A DNA stretch of 64,000 bases from Roseovarius azorensis (GTDB taxonomy: Bacteria; Pseudomonadota; Alphaproteobacteria; Rhodobacterales; Rhodobacteraceae): assembly GCF_900109455.1 (NCBI RefSeq), contig NZ_FOAG01000001.1, positions 434,001 to 498,000 on the forward strand. Reading direction: 5' to 3'. The notes under the pieces were generated by a model that ran no database searches, had not been told where the DNA came from, and saw only the letters and a list, made by a program, of their open reading frames with translations. The position numbers were made by a program, and so were the translations under genes. This document shows, one piece after another, positions 16,029 to 25,326 of the stretch (positions are counted from its first letter, which is position 1; every line of letters starts with the position of its first letter).

Positions 16029-16706
16029 CATGATACCCCTGTGCCGGGCGCGGGGGCTAAGACTGTTGACAAAGCCCCTGCTTTCCCGGTGAGCGGCAGG
16101 TGCATCCGACGTTTGCCGTCTGAGTCCTGTCTGTTCCCTCCGGGATCCGGGAACTTTCGGCATATCCTGCCCCGGCCTTTTGGCCCTGACTTTTGTCACT
16201 TGTCTGCCATGACATGTCATATAAGACATGTCATCCGGGAGAGGTCATAACCCCCGCCACTTTCGGCAGGGGGTGGCGCGTCAGACGTCCGCCGCTTGAA
16301 TCCTGCCCGTTCGACCTCAGGCTTCGGAGCACTCGGTGAATCCCGCCCGGACCTTTTGGCTCTGGCCCCTGTCATCGGGGAGGGGTCATGTTTCCCCCTG
16401 TCCCCGGCAGAGGGCGCGTCAGAAACCGCCTTTTGAATCCCGTCCGCCTCCCGGCGCCGGAAATGTCCGGCAACCCCGGCCCGGATGTTTCAACCCCGGT
16501 CTCCAACATATCCCGGCCATGACATGTCATCGGAGCGTGGTCATAGCCCCCGCCACCTTGGGCAGGGGGATGATGCGCCAGAAATCCGTCGCCTGTCTCC
16601 TGCCCGTTCGTCCCCGGATGCCCGAACATTCGGTGCCCCCGCCTGTCCGCCACCTGCCAGAAGCGTCGGGCGCGGGCGGGGGGATCTGTTGCAGGGACGG
16701 GCCGTC
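16029..16706. repeat. Array of four degenerate ~150-bp intergenic repeats
   Basis: This 680-base gap between the convergent DUF808 and tkt genes holds no supportable gene. Four diverged units can be aligned, at about 16080-16248, 16249-16389, 16390-16544 and 16545-16660. Units end in GGTCAT at 16243, 16384 and 16539 (141 and 155 bases apart). The 12-bp palindrome ATGACATGTCAT occurs at 16209 and 16519, with partial copies at 16025 and 16225. Units two and four share a CCCCCGCC..GGCAGGGGG hairpin and TCCTGCCCGTTCG and look about 80% identical over their first ~90 bases. It could be a decayed repeat element, a structured RNA array or a chromosomal binding site. Confidence 0.75.
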
Positions 16707-18722
16707 TCAGAGCAGGGATTTCACCTTTTCCGCCACCGCCTCGGCGGTGATGCCGAACTCCTTGTAGAGCACGTCCGCCGGGGCAGAGGCACCGAAATCG
16801 TGCATCCCGACAAAGCCGCCCTTTTCACGTTTGCCGCGCTCGCCGTAGAGCCAGCGATCCCAGCCAAAGCGGGTCGCCGCCTCGACCGCGACGCGCACCG
16901 GGCCCGCGGGCAGGACGCGCTTGCGGTAGCTCTCGTCCTGTTCCTCGAACAGCTCCCAGCAGGGCATGGAAACGACGCGCGTGCCGATGCCCTCGGCCTG
17001 CAGGAGATCGCGCGCGGCCATGGCGATGGCGACCTCAGATCCGGTGGCCAGCAGGATCGCCTGACGCTTGCCTGTCGCATCGGCCAGCACATAGGCACCC
17101 TGCGCGGTCAGGTTCCTGGCCTTGTGTTCTCGGCGCAGCGTCGGCAGGCCCTGACGGGTCAGCGACAGGACCGAGGGCGTCTGTTTCGATTGTAGCGCCA
17201 GTTCCCATGCCTCTGCCGTCTCGATCGTGTCGCAGGGGCGGAACACCCAGGTGTTGGGCGTGGCGCGGCTGATCGCCAGATGCTCTATGGGCTGGTGGGT
17301 CGGTCCGTCCTCGCCCAGACCGATGCTGTCATGGGTCATCACGAACACGGTGGGGATCTTCATCAGCGCCGCCAGACGCATGGCGGGCCGTGCGTAATCG
17401 GTGAAGCACATGAAGGTGCCGCCATAGGGCCGGATGCCGCCATGCAGCACCATGCCGTTCATTGCCGCCGCCATGCCATGTTCGCGGATGCCGTAATGAA
17501 TGTAACGGCCCTTGCGGTTGTCCACGTCGAACACCGTCATATCGCCCGAGCGTGTGTTGTTCGAGCCGGTGAGATCGGCAGAGCCGCCCACCGTTTCGGG
17601 CATGATCGGGTTGACGATTTCCAGCACCATTTCCGAGGATTGCCGGGTTGCGACCTTGGGAGCCTCGGCGCTGATCTGCTTTTTAAGGGCGCGAATGCGG
17701 GCGGTGAGTCTGGCTGGCACATCGCGGCTGAAGATGCGGGCGATCTCGGCCTGGCGGGCGGACGATGCCCCGCTCAGCCGGGCTGTCCAGGCCGCGTGAT
17801 CGGCGGCGCCGCGCCTGCCGATGGCCTCCCATGCCGATTTCACGTCTGCCGGGATCTCGAAGGGGCCGTGCGGCCAGCCATAGGCCTCCTTGGCCGCGAT
17901 GAGCTGATCGGGATTGGTCAGCGCGCCGTGCCCCTTGGAGGTGTCCTGCGCCGCGTGCCCGAGCGCGATATGCGTCTTGCAGGCGATCATCGTCGGCTGC
18001 CGGGTGGTTTTCGCCCCGCTCAGCGCTGCATCAATCGCCGCCGGATCGTGACCGTCGATTTCCAGCACATGCCAGCCCGAGGCGCGGAAGCGCGCCACCT
18101 GATCGGTGCGATCCGCCAGATCGACCCTGCCGTCGATGGTGATGTTGTTGTTGTCCCACAGCACGATCAGGCGCGAAAGCTGGTGCCGCCCGGCGAGGCC
18201 GATCGCCTCCTGGCTGACGCCCTCCATCAGGCAGCCGTCGCCGGCGATCACATAGGTGTGGTGATCCATCAGACCGGCGCCAAAGCGGGCGCGAAGCATT
18301 TCCTCTGCCATGGCAAAGCCGACGGCGTTGGCGATGCCCTGACCCAGCGGGCCGGTGGTGGTCTCGATCCCCTTGGCGTGGCCGTATTCCGGGTGCCCGG
18401 CGGTTTTCGCGCCCCACTGGCGGAAATTGCGGATCTCGCCCAGGGTCATGTCCTGATACCCGGTGAGGTAGAGCAGCGAATAGAGCAGCATCGAGCCATG
18501 TCCCGCCGAGAGGATGAAGCGGTCGCGGTCCGGCCAGTCGGGATTGGCGGCATCGAATTTCAGGTGTTTCCCGAACAGGACCGTCGCGACATCGGCCATG
18601 CCCATCGGCATGCCGGAATGGCCGGAGTTGGCGGCGGCGACAGCATCGAGGGTCAGCGCACGGATGGCGGTGGCCTTGGACCAGTGATCGGGACTGGCAG
18701 AGCGCAGGGCGGCGATATCCAC
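16707..18722 (-). CDS. tkt: Transketolase
   Basis: Transketolase moves two-carbon units between sugar phosphates in the pentose phosphate pathway, using thiamine diphosphate. Diagnostic stretches are [46 protein letters not shown] for the cofactor, and [20 protein letters not shown] chose GTG 18722 ([11 protein letters not shown]), which gives 671 residues, the family's usual length, with AAGGA upstream. A longer frame to an ATG at 18802 would add 26 residues with no family resemblance. The gene stands alone; its 3' side faces the repeat array. Confidence 0.93.
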   Translation of the reverse strand: MDIAALRSASPDHWSKATAIRALTLDAVAAANSGHSGMPMGMADVATVLFGKHLKFDAANPDWPDRDRFILSAGHGSMLLYSLLYLTGYQDMTLGEIRNFRQWGAKTAGHPEYGHAKGIETTTGPLGQGIANAVGFAMAEEMLRARFGAGLMDHHTYVIAGDGCLMEGVSQEAIGLAGRHQLSRLIVLWDNNNITIDGRVDLADRTDQVARFRASGWHVLEIDGHDPAAIDAALSGAKTTRQPTMIACKTHIALGHAAQDTSKGHGALTNPDQLIAAKEAYGWPHGPFEIPADVKSAWEAIGRRGAADHAAWTARLSGASSARQAEIARIFSRDVPARLTARIRALKKQISAEAPKVATRQSSEMVLEIVNPIMPETVGGSADLTGSNNTRSGDMTVFDVDNRKGRYIHYGIREHGMAAAMNGMVLHGGIRPYGGTFMCFTDYARPAMRLAALMKIPTVFVMTHDSIGLGEDGPTHQPIEHLAISRATPNTWVFRPCDTIETAEAWELALQSKQTPSVLSLTRQGLPTLRREHKARNLTAQGAYVLADATGKRQAILLATGSEVAIAMAARDLLQAEGIGTRVVSMPCWELFEEQDESYRKRVLPAGPVRVAVEAATRFGWDRWLYGERGKREKGGFVGMHDFGASAPADVLYKEFGITAEAVAEKVKSLL

Positions 18723-18924
18723 GGGGTCAGCATCCTTTGGAAATGGCAACAGATGCGCGCTGCATAACAGCCCGGTCCAGAAGATCAAGCGTGGGTCTGC
18801 CATGCCCCTGCGATATGCGCCAAAGGGGGCGCATTTTCCGGTCGCATTAGATAGACTTGCAAAAACCCCGCCCGCCATGCGATTCGTGGGGCAGCATGGG
18901 GCAAGACAAGCGAGGGCCGAGGAA

Positions 18925-19428
18925 ATGAGCCAGATAGACGAGTTGCAGGCGCGGATCACCGTTGCCCTCGACCGGATCGCCGAAGGGCTGGAGGCGCGGC
19001 CCGGCGGGGCTGGAACAGGAGAGATTGAGGCCCTCCGGGCGCAGATCGAAGAAGAGCGGCTGGCCAATGCGCAGCTTGAGGAACGGGTGAGGGCGCTGCG
19101 CAAGAAGATCGCGGCGCGCGAGACCAGGATAGCCCGCCTGCAGGAGGAGCACTCGGAAACGCTGGGCAGGTTCGACCGGGATCTGCAGGCGCTGCGTCAG
19201 GCCAACCAGCAGTTGCGCGATAACAATCAGGCGCTGCGCGAGGCGCATCAGGCCGGCGTGGCCGAGCCGCATCTGATCAACAAATCCATGATGATCGAAC
19301 TGGAAGGCCTGCGCGCCGCCCGCGCCGCCGACCGCAGCGAGGTCGATGCGGTGCTTGCCGAGCTGGGCAAGGCAATTGCCGGGGCAGGTAGGGCCGAGGA
19401 TGCCCGGGACGAAACGGAGGAAGCATAA
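18925..19428 (+). CDS. Coiled-coil protein encoded upstream of zapA (ZauP-like candidate)
   Basis: The 167-residue protein is mostly coiled coil: from about residue 35 to 115 it is dense in Glu, Arg, Leu, Ala and Gln heptads, with no membrane segment or enzyme motif. The start is ATG 18925 after CGAGGAA; an upstream in-frame start at 18802 lacks support. The stop TAA shares one base with the zapA ATG. In Caulobacter a coiled-coil partner, ZauP, is encoded with zapA and works with it to focus the Z-ring. Position and structure fit the same role here, but sequence homology has not been tested. Confidence 0.8.
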   Translation: MSQIDELQARITVALDRIAEGLEARPGGAGTGEIEALRAQIEEERLANAQLEERVRALRKKIAARETRIARLQEEHSETLGRFDRDLQALRQANQQLRDNNQALREAHQAGVAEPHLINKSMMIELEGLRAARAADRSEVDAVLAELGKAIAGAGRAEDARDETEEA

Positions 19429-19823
19429 TGCCGGACGTCGAGATTCAGATCGGGGGCAGGTCGTTCGAGGTTGCTTGTCAGGAGGGCGAGGAACATTACC
19501 TGCGCACCGCGGCCAGAATGCTGGACGAGGAGGCCACGGTGCTGACCACGCAGGTCGGGCGCATCCCCGAGGCGCGGATGTTGCTGATGGCGGGGCTGAT
19601 GCTGGCGGACAAGACCGCAGGCGCGCAGGACAGGCTGCGCGAGGCCGAGGATCGGCTGGCGGAAAAGGAGGCCGAGCTTGCGCAGTTGCGCAACGCACCC
19701 GCGCCCGAGGCGCAGCGGATCGAAGTGCCGGTCGTGCCCGAACCGGTCATCGAGACACTGGCCGAGATCGCGGCCCGCGCCGAGGCGCTGGCGGAAACGG
19801 TAGACGGCACGCGAGCCGGGTGA
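19428..19823 (+). CDS. zapA: Cell division protein ZapA
   Basis: The 131-residue protein begins [20 protein letters not shown] and continues YLRTAARMLDEEA, the ZapA pattern, followed by a coiled-coil region LREAEDRLAEKEAELAQLR. ZapA binds FtsZ and bundles its filaments at midcell. The C-terminal ~50 residues (AEIAARAEALAET) extend beyond the usual 100-110 residues, as often seen in alphaproteobacteria. It overlaps the coiled-coil gene by one base, so the two are coexpressed. Confidence 0.88.
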   Translation: MPDVEIQIGGRSFEVACQEGEEHYLRTAARMLDEEATVLTTQVGRIPEARMLLMAGLMLADKTAGAQDRLREAEDRLAEKEAELAQLRNAPAPEAQRIEVPVVPEPVIETLAEIAARAEALAETVDGTRAG

Positions 19824-19839
19824 CGGGGCAGGTCATGCG

Positions 19840-20241
19840 ATGAAATGGATCGGGTTTGCCCTGCTTGTGCTGATTGCGGCGGGGCTGGCCTATATCCGCC
19901 TCGCGCCGTCTGATGTGGCGCGCTGGCATGACCTGCCGGACGGGATCAGCGATCAGACGCTCGAGAGTGGGGCGATGCGGCGGGTCAGGGGCGATCTGGC
20001 CGCGTTAGACGCGATCATCCGCGACACGCCGCGCACGACGGTTCTGGCCGGTTCGGTCGAGGACGGGATGGTCACCTATGTCACGCGCTCTCGTGTCTTT
20101 GGCTTTCCGGATTATACCACGGTGCGGCAGGCGGGCGAGCGGCTGGAGATTTATGGCCGTCTGCGCTTTGGCGCGTCAGATCTGGGCGTCAACGCCGCCC
20201 GAATCGACGGCTGGCTGCGGCGTCTCGATCAGGCCGGATGA
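19840..20241 (+). CDS. DUF1499 domain protein
   Basis: The 133-residue protein has one N-terminal membrane helix (IGFALLVLIAAGLAYI) followed by a DUF1499 domain with YVTRSRVFGFPDYTTV and [15 protein letters not shown]. The domain's function is unknown. It starts 16 bases after zapA and is probably in the same operon. Its last 66 bases overlap the 3' end of the convergent secreted protein gene. Confidence 0.85.
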   Translation: MKWIGFALLVLIAAGLAYIRLAPSDVARWHDLPDGISDQTLESGAMRRVRGDLAALDAIIRDTPRTTVLAGSVEDGMVTYVTRSRVFGFPDYTTVRQAGERLEIYGRLRFGASDLGVNAARIDGWLRRLDQAG

Positions 20242-20463
20242 CAGGCAGCCGTCCGAGACCTTGCGCCACATCGGCACGTTGAGCGACATCTGGCATTGCG
20301 CCATGAACATCTTGCCATCAACCTGAAGGCAGGTCATCTCGCCCAATTCGACGCGCGCGCCGCTCTTGTCGGTGCAATAGCAGTCTATCGTCTTGCCGCC
20401 GATGGTGCCATCAGGCAGCGCCGGCGTCGCGGCAAGGATCAGAAGAGCGATCAATCGTTTCAT
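20176..20463 (-). CDS. Small secreted cysteine-containing protein
   Basis: The 95-residue protein has a signal peptide ([17 protein letters not shown]) and a mature part with [26 protein letters not shown] and WRKVSDGC. The five mature-region cysteines suggest disulfide bonds in the periplasm. I recognise no characterised family, though the cysteine-rich core looks constrained. The last ~20 residues are encoded opposite the end of the DUF1499 gene and may be an extension past the conserved domain. Confidence 0.7.
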   Translation of the reverse strand: MKRLIALLILAATPALPDGTIGGKTIDCYCTDKSGARVELGEMTCLQVDGKMFMAQCQMSLNVPMWRKVSDGCLSSGLIETPQPAVDSGGVDAQI

Positions 20464-20529
20464 GGCCAGATGTTAGCACAGGTCTGCGCTCTTGACCAAT
20501 ACACAAGGATGCGACAGAGGATCATTCCC

Positions 20530-21576
20530 ATGGTGCCGCTGGACAGACTGGAACAGATCACGCAGCGCTTCGAATATATCGAGGCGCAGATGACGCAGGG
20601 CGGCGGCGATATCGCGCGGCTGGGGCGCGAATATGCCGAACTGCGCCCCGTGGTCGAGGAGATCCGCGCCTATCGTCAGGCGCTGGCGGATATCGAGAGC
20701 GCGCGCGCCATGCTGGGCGATCCCGAGATGCGTGATCTGGCGCGAGAGGAGCTTGAGTCGCTGGAGGCGCGCCTGCCCGGCATGGAACACGCTCTGCAAC
20801 TGGCGCTGTTGCCGCGGGACACGGCGGATGCGCGGCCCGCGATTCTGGAGATACGACCCGGCACCGGCGGAGAGGAAGCGGCGCTGTTCGCCGCCGACCT
20901 GATGCGGATGTATCAGCGCTATGCCGAAGGCCGGGGCTGGTCGTTCGACGTGATCGAGGAGCAGGAGAGCGACCTGGGCGGCATCCGCGAGCTGGTCGCG
21001 CATATCAAGGGGGATGGGGTCTTTGCCCGGCTCAAGTTCGAATCGGGGGTCCACCGGGTGCAGCGCGTTCCCGAAACCGAGAGCGGCGGGCGCATCCACA
21101 CCTCGGCGGCGACGGTGGCGGTGCTGCCCGAGGCGGAGGATGTGGACATCCGCATTGATCCGGGCGATCTGCGGATCGACACGATGCGCAGTTCCGGCGC
21201 GGGCGGTCAGCATGTGAACACCACCGATTCGGCGGTCAGGATCACCCATATCCCCAGCGGGATCGTGGTCACGAGCAGCCAGAAATCGCAGCATCGCAAC
21301 CGCGAGATCGCGATGGAGGTGCTGCGGTCGCGGCTCTTTGATCTGGAGCGGCAGCGCGCGGACAGCGAACGCAGCGCCAATCGCGCGGCGCAAGTCGGGT
21401 CGGGGGATCGTTCCGAGCGCATCCGCACCTATAATTTCCCGCAGGGCCGCATGACCGATCACCGGATCAACCTGACGCTCTACAAGCTGGATCAGGTCAT
21501 GAACGGCGATCTGGACGAGGTGATCGACGCGCTGACCGCCGATGCGCAGGCCACGCTGCTGGCGGAGATGTCGTGA
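20530..21576 (+). CDS. prfA: Peptide chain release factor 1
   Basis: RF1 ends translation at UAA and UAG. The 348-residue protein has the GGQ loop in [18 protein letters not shown], which triggers peptidyl-tRNA hydrolysis, and the downstream [15 protein letters not shown] segment. I chose ATG 20530 ([14 protein letters not shown]), giving the usual family length; the longer frame upstream runs antisense into the secreted protein gene. GAGGA lies about nine bases before the start. It overlaps prmC by four bases. Confidence 0.93.
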   Translation: MVPLDRLEQITQRFEYIEAQMTQGGGDIARLGREYAELRPVVEEIRAYRQALADIESARAMLGDPEMRDLAREELESLEARLPGMEHALQLALLPRDTADARPAILEIRPGTGGEEAALFAADLMRMYQRYAEGRGWSFDVIEEQESDLGGIRELVAHIKGDGVFARLKFESGVHRVQRVPETESGGRIHTSAATVAVLPEAEDVDIRIDPGDLRIDTMRSSGAGGQHVNTTDSAVRITHIPSGIVVTSSQKSQHRNREIAMEVLRSRLFDLERQRADSERSANRAAQVGSGDRSERIRTYNFPQGRMTDHRINLTLYKLDQVMNGDLDEVIDALTADAQATLLAEMS

Positions 21577-22409
21577 GCGCGCAGGCCGCCCTGAGCGCGG
21601 CGGTTCGCGCGCTGGAGGCTGCGGGGATCGAGGGCGCTTCGCGCGATGCGCGGATCCTGCTGGCCGAGGCGATGGCGGTGACGCGGGATCGGCTGACGCT
21701 GCATCTGGCGGATGATCTGCCGCCGGAAGTGCAGGCGCGGTTCGAGGCGATGATCGCGCGGCGCGCGGACCGCGCGCCGGTATCGCGGATCATCGGGCGG
21801 CGCGCGTTCTGGGGGCGCGATTTCGCGGTGACGCCCGAAGTGCTCGATCCGCGCCCCGAGACCGAATGCCTGATCGCCGCAGCGCTGGGTGGGCCGGTGC
21901 CGCAGCGCCTGCTGGATCTGGGCACCGGCAGCGGGATCATCGCGGTGACGCTGCTGGCGGAATGGCCCGACGCGCGGGGCGTGGCCTGCGACATATCGCC
22001 AGCGGCGCTGGAGGTGGCGGTGCGGAACGCGGCGCGCCACGGGGTGTCGGGGCGCCTTGATCTGATCGTGTCGGACTGGTTCGGGGCGGTGCGGGGCCGG
22101 TTCGATCTGATCGCGTCGAACCCGCCCTATATCGCGGCGGATGAAATGGCCGGGCTGGCCGAAGAGGTGCGCGGGCATGATCCGCGCGCCGCGCTCACCG
22201 ACGAGGGCGACGGTCTGGCGGCCTATCGTGTCATTGCCGGTCAGGCGGGGGCCTGTCTGTGTCCGGGCGGTCGGATCCTGGTGGAAACCGGCTGGCGGCA
22301 GGGGGCGGCGGTGGCCGCGCTGTTCGACGCGGAGGGATTCGCGCAGGTCGCGATCCTGCCCGATCTGGAGGGGCGCGATAGGGTGATTGGCGCGGTCTGG
22401 CCCGGATGA
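21573..22409 (+). CDS. prmC: Release factor glutamine methyltransferase PrmC (HemK)
   Basis: PrmC methylates the Gln of the GGQ motif in RF1 and RF2, using S-adenosylmethionine. The 278-residue protein starts at GTG within the prfA stop (GTGA), so it is coupled to its substrate gene. It shows [19 protein letters not shown] for SAM binding and the catalytic NPPY in [13 protein letters not shown]. Length and order of motifs are normal. Confidence 0.93.
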   Translation: MSAQAALSAAVRALEAAGIEGASRDARILLAEAMAVTRDRLTLHLADDLPPEVQARFEAMIARRADRAPVSRIIGRRAFWGRDFAVTPEVLDPRPETECLIAAALGGPVPQRLLDLGTGSGIIAVTLLAEWPDARGVACDISPAALEVAVRNAARHGVSGRLDLIVSDWFGAVRGRFDLIASNPPYIAADEMAGLAEEVRGHDPRAALTDEGDGLAAYRVIAGQAGACLCPGGRILVETGWRQGAAVAALFDAEGFAQVAILPDLEGRDRVIGAVWPG

Positions 22410-22498
22410 ATGAGCACATTTCCGGCATAATCCGCGCGAAATGCGGAAAAATGCCGGTTTGCTCTTGTATGACGGGGCGGCACATGCTTAGTGAGTAG

Positions 22499-22539
22499 TA
22501 TCAAGACGGAGGATGCCCGATGGGCGGTCCCGCTTGATA
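22499..22539 (+). promoter_or_regulatory. Structured region upstream of the DUF4167 gene
   Basis: TATCAAG (22499-22505) pairs with CTTGATA (22533-22539), enclosing a second stem, GCCC (22515-22518) with GGGC (22522-22525). GGAGG followed by ATG at 22520 and a stop five codons later lies inside. It is in the 225-base gap upstream of the DUF4167 start and could be a 5' leader structure. Its biological meaning is unknown. Confidence 0.3.
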
Positions 22540-22634
22540 TCATGCCAGAACATGTCCGACCCGTTTCAACATTCGGCGCAAGGGGCGCCAATCGGGTCAA
22601 GCGAACATTCGAGCACAGGGCTGGACAGCACCAT

Positions 22635-23222
22635 ATGAGATCATCGAAGTCACGTCAGCGGAACAAGCCGAACCGCAATCGTTCGGTCGGGAATGTCGTA
22701 AACCGGGTGTTCGACAGTTCCGGCCCCGAAGGCAAGGTGCGCGGCACGCCGCAGCAGATCATCGAGAAATACAACCAGCTTGCGCGCGATGCGCAACTGT
22801 CGGGCGACCGGGTGGCGACCGAGAATTTCCAGCAGCATGCCGAGCATTATCTGCGCCTGCTGGGCGAGGCCCAGAAAGAGCAGGACGCCCGCCGCGACGA
22901 GCAGGAGCGCCAGAACCGCGAGCGTCAGGGCGAGCGGGACCGTGGCGAGCGGCCCGAACGACAACCCTACCGCGAGCGTGATTCGGGCGAGAGTGGCGGC
23001 GGACATGATCCGGCGCGCGCGCCGCAGCCCGATGTGATCGACAGCGGCGACGAGACCGGAAGCGGTCTGGTCGAGACGCCAGAGAGCCAGGAGCCGTCAC
23101 CGCTCAAGCCGCCGCGCAAACCGCGCGCCAAACGCCCCCCCAAGGCAGAGGCGCAGCAGGAGCAGGTGCAGCCCGAAGAGCCTGTGGTCGCCCCGTCCGG
23201 GCCTGCCGAGGCGGCGGAGTAA
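22635..23222 (+). CDS. DUF4167 domain protein
   Basis: The 195-residue protein starts MRSSKSRQRNK and has the DUF4167 core VFDSSGPEGKVRGTPQQII with YLRLLGEAQ (about residues 20-85), then a long low-complexity tail of Arg/Glu/Gln followed by Pro/Glu. The family is common in alphaproteobacteria and uncharacterised. The N-terminal basic stretch suggests nucleic-acid or ribosome association, but that is inference. I chose ATG 22635 by comparison with the family start; an in-frame GTG at 22491 would add 48 unlikely residues. Confidence 0.85.
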   Translation: MRSSKSRQRNKPNRNRSVGNVVNRVFDSSGPEGKVRGTPQQIIEKYNQLARDAQLSGDRVATENFQQHAEHYLRLLGEAQKEQDARRDEQERQNRERQGERDRGERPERQPYRERDSGESGGGHDPARAPQPDVIDSGDETGSGLVETPESQEPSPLKPPRKPRAKRPPKAEAQQEQVQPEEPVVAPSGPAEAAE

Positions 23223-23245
23223 ACCGCACGGTATGAGTTGAAGAG

Positions 23246-23277
23246 GGCGCGGGGCCGCATTGGCCGCGCGCCTTTTT
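23246..23277 (+). terminator. Intrinsic terminator after the DUF4167 gene
   Basis: GGCGCG (23246-23251) with CGCGCC (23267-23272), and GGCC (23253-23256) with GGCC (23262-23265), form a stem with one mismatch and a five-base loop. T residues follow at 23273-23277. Confidence 0.8.
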
Positions 23278-23379
23278 GCTGGCCGGGATGATCGAGTATT
23301 TTTGGAATGATGAAAGCAGGGGGCTGCGCTCTGGTCTTTCCGGGGACGCGGGCCCGCCGCAGGAAAGATGAGAGAGCCG

Positions 23380-24123
23380 ATGCCCACTGACCGACCACAG
23401 CCCGTATTTGTGCTTGTGCGCCCGCAGATGGGCGAGAACATCGGCGCGGCGGCGCGGGCGATGTGGAATTTCGGCCTGGACCGGATGCGGATCGTGGCGC
23501 CGCGCGATGGCTGGCCAAATCCGCGCGCGGTGGCGATGGCAAGCGGCGCGGGGCGGTTGCTGGACGAGGCGGTGCTGGTCGACGGGACAAGCGCGGCGGT
23601 GGGCGACTGTTCTTTCGTTCTGGCGACCACGGCGCGGGCGCGCGGTCTGACCAAGCCGGTGCTCAGCCCCGAGCGCGCGATGGCGCTGGCGGCCGAAAGG
23701 ATCGCGGCGGGCGAGCGGGTGGCGGTGCTTTTCGGTCCCGAGCGGGCGGGGCTGGAGAACGATGATATCGCGCGTGCCAATGCGGTGATCAATGTGCCGG
23801 TGAATCCGGAATTCGCCAGCCTCAACCTGGCGCAATGCGTGCTGTTGACCGCCTATGAGTGGCAGCGGGCGGGCGGCGGGATCATGCATGAGCGGGTCGA
23901 TATGGCCGGGGCCGAGTGGGCCGAGCAGATCGAGATCGAGAAGCTCTCGGAGCATTACGAGGCGCGCCTGGCCGAGGCGGGTTTCTTTTTCCCAGAACAC
24001 AAGGCTGACAGCATGCGACTCAACCTTCGCAACATGTGGAGCAGGATGCCGCTGACGCGCGCCGATGTGCAGACGCTGCACGGTGTCCTGCGGCAGATGG
24101 TGCGCTGGAAAGAGCGCGGTTGA
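23380..24123 (+). CDS. trmJ: tRNA 2'-O-methyltransferase TrmJ family
   Basis: SpoU-class methyltransferases of this group modify ribose 32 of tRNAs. The 247-residue protein begins VFVLVRPQMGENIGAAARAM and has the knotted SAM site: VAVLFGPERAGLENDDI and VPVNPEFASLNLAQCVLL. The ATG at 23380 has GAGAG upstream; an ATG at 23368 lies too close to AGGAAAG. TrmJ fits best by length and the C-terminal helical extension, but some homologs are annotated only as TrmH-family group 1. Confidence 0.85.
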   Translation: MPTDRPQPVFVLVRPQMGENIGAAARAMWNFGLDRMRIVAPRDGWPNPRAVAMASGAGRLLDEAVLVDGTSAAVGDCSFVLATTARARGLTKPVLSPERAMALAAERIAAGERVAVLFGPERAGLENDDIARANAVINVPVNPEFASLNLAQCVLLTAYEWQRAGGGIMHERVDMAGAEWAEQIEIEKLSEHYEARLAEAGFFFPEHKADSMRLNLRNMWSRMPLTRADVQTLHGVLRQMVRWKERG

Positions 24124-24179
24124 AGGCTGGGGGTGCGCGCCCTAGTGTTGACAGGTGCCAGAGCGGACGAGGCAGGGAA

Positions 24180-25325
24180 ATGAGTGGCAAGCGCAGTATT
24201 TTTGAAGAGGTGGACAGCGCCGATACCAAGGCCAGATCGACCCCCAGGGGCGGCATGATCGACGCCGGCAGACGCGGCGCGCGCGGGGCGACCCGGCTCT
24301 GGCTGATGGTGCTTTTCGCGCTTGTCGTGGCGATGATCGCGGTGGGGGGGTTGACGCGGCTGACCGACAGCGGGCTGAGCATCACCGAATGGAAGCCGGT
24401 CACCGGCGCGCTGCCGCCGATGTCCGAGGCGCATTGGATGGAGGAATTCGACAAGTACCGCGCCATTCCGCAATACGAGATCATCAACAAGGGCATGAGT
24501 CTGGCCGAGTTCAAGGTGATCTACTGGTGGGAATGGGGCCACAGGCAACTGGGCCGGGTGATCGGGCTGGTCTGGGCGGTCGGATTCGTTGGCTTTTTGC
24601 TGGCGCGGCAGGTGCCGGTGGGCTGGACCGGGCGGTTCTTGCTGCTGGGCGCGCTCGGTGGGGCGCAGGGGGCCATCGGCTGGTGGATGGTGGCGTCGGG
24701 CCTTACCGGCGACATGGTGGCGGTGGCCTCTTACCGGCTGGCCACCCATCTGGGGCTGGCCTTTGTGATCCTCGGGTTGATCGCGTGGTATGTGTTCCTG
24801 CTTGGCCGCGAGGACCGCGAATTGATGCAGGCGCGGCGCGCGCGCGAGGCGCGGCTGTTCGGTCTTTCGACCGGGCTCATGCACTTCGCCTTTCTGCAAA
24901 TCCTGCTGGGGGCGCTGGTGGCGGGGATCGATGCCGGGCGCACCTTTACCGACTGGCCGCTGATGGCGGGGGGCGTGTTGCCGCCGGGGATGATGGAGTT
25001 GCAGCCCTGGTGGCGGAATTTCTTTGAGAATCCCGGCATGGTGCAGTTCATCCACCGGGTCAGCGGCTATCTGCTGCTGGCCTTTGCTGTGGTGGTCTGG
25101 CTGCGTGGACGGCGCAGCGCGCATGCCGCGACGCGCGGGGCGTTCACGGCGGTCTTTGCGGTGCTGCTGTTGCAGATCGTGCTGGGGATCATGACGGTGC
25201 TCTATATCGCGCCCTGGCAGTTGGCGATCGTGCATCAGCTGGTGGCGGTGCTGCTCTGGGTGCTGATCCTGCGGGCGCGGTTCCTGAGCCAGTATCCGCG
25301 CGCGACGTCGATCCGGGGGGGATGA
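24180..25325 (+). CDS. ctaA: Heme A synthase (COX15/CtaA)
   Basis: CtaA oxidises heme O to heme A for cytochrome c oxidase, in the inner membrane. The 381-residue protein has about eight membrane helices and conserved histidine stretches: WEWGHRQLGR, YRLATHLGLAF, FIHRVSGYLLL and IVHQLVAVLLW, plus GGLTRLTDSGLSITEWKP. The start is ATG 24180 after GGCAGGGAA. The M32 carboxypeptidase ORF begins one base after its stop. Confidence 0.93.
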   Translation: MSGKRSIFEEVDSADTKARSTPRGGMIDAGRRGARGATRLWLMVLFALVVAMIAVGGLTRLTDSGLSITEWKPVTGALPPMSEAHWMEEFDKYRAIPQYEIINKGMSLAEFKVIYWWEWGHRQLGRVIGLVWAVGFVGFLLARQVPVGWTGRFLLLGALGGAQGAIGWWMVASGLTGDMVAVASYRLATHLGLAFVILGLIAWYVFLLGREDRELMQARRAREARLFGLSTGLMHFAFLQILLGALVAGIDAGRTFTDWPLMAGGVLPPGMMELQPWWRNFFENPGMVQFIHRVSGYLLLAFAVVVWLRGRRSAHAATRGAFTAVFAVLLLQIVLGIMTVLYIAPWQLAIVHQLVAVLLWVLILRARFLSQYPRATSIRGG

Positions 25326-25326
25326 G

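Noticed and set aside
16209..16544. Repeat array as a CRISPR
   Set aside because: Units are ~150 bp, degenerate and lack short identical repeats with unique spacers; no cas genes are nearby.
16041..16767. ORFs inside the repeat array (69 and 143 codons)
   Set aside because: They lack ribosome sites and family resemblance, and vary between repeat units, so I treat the region as non-coding repeats.
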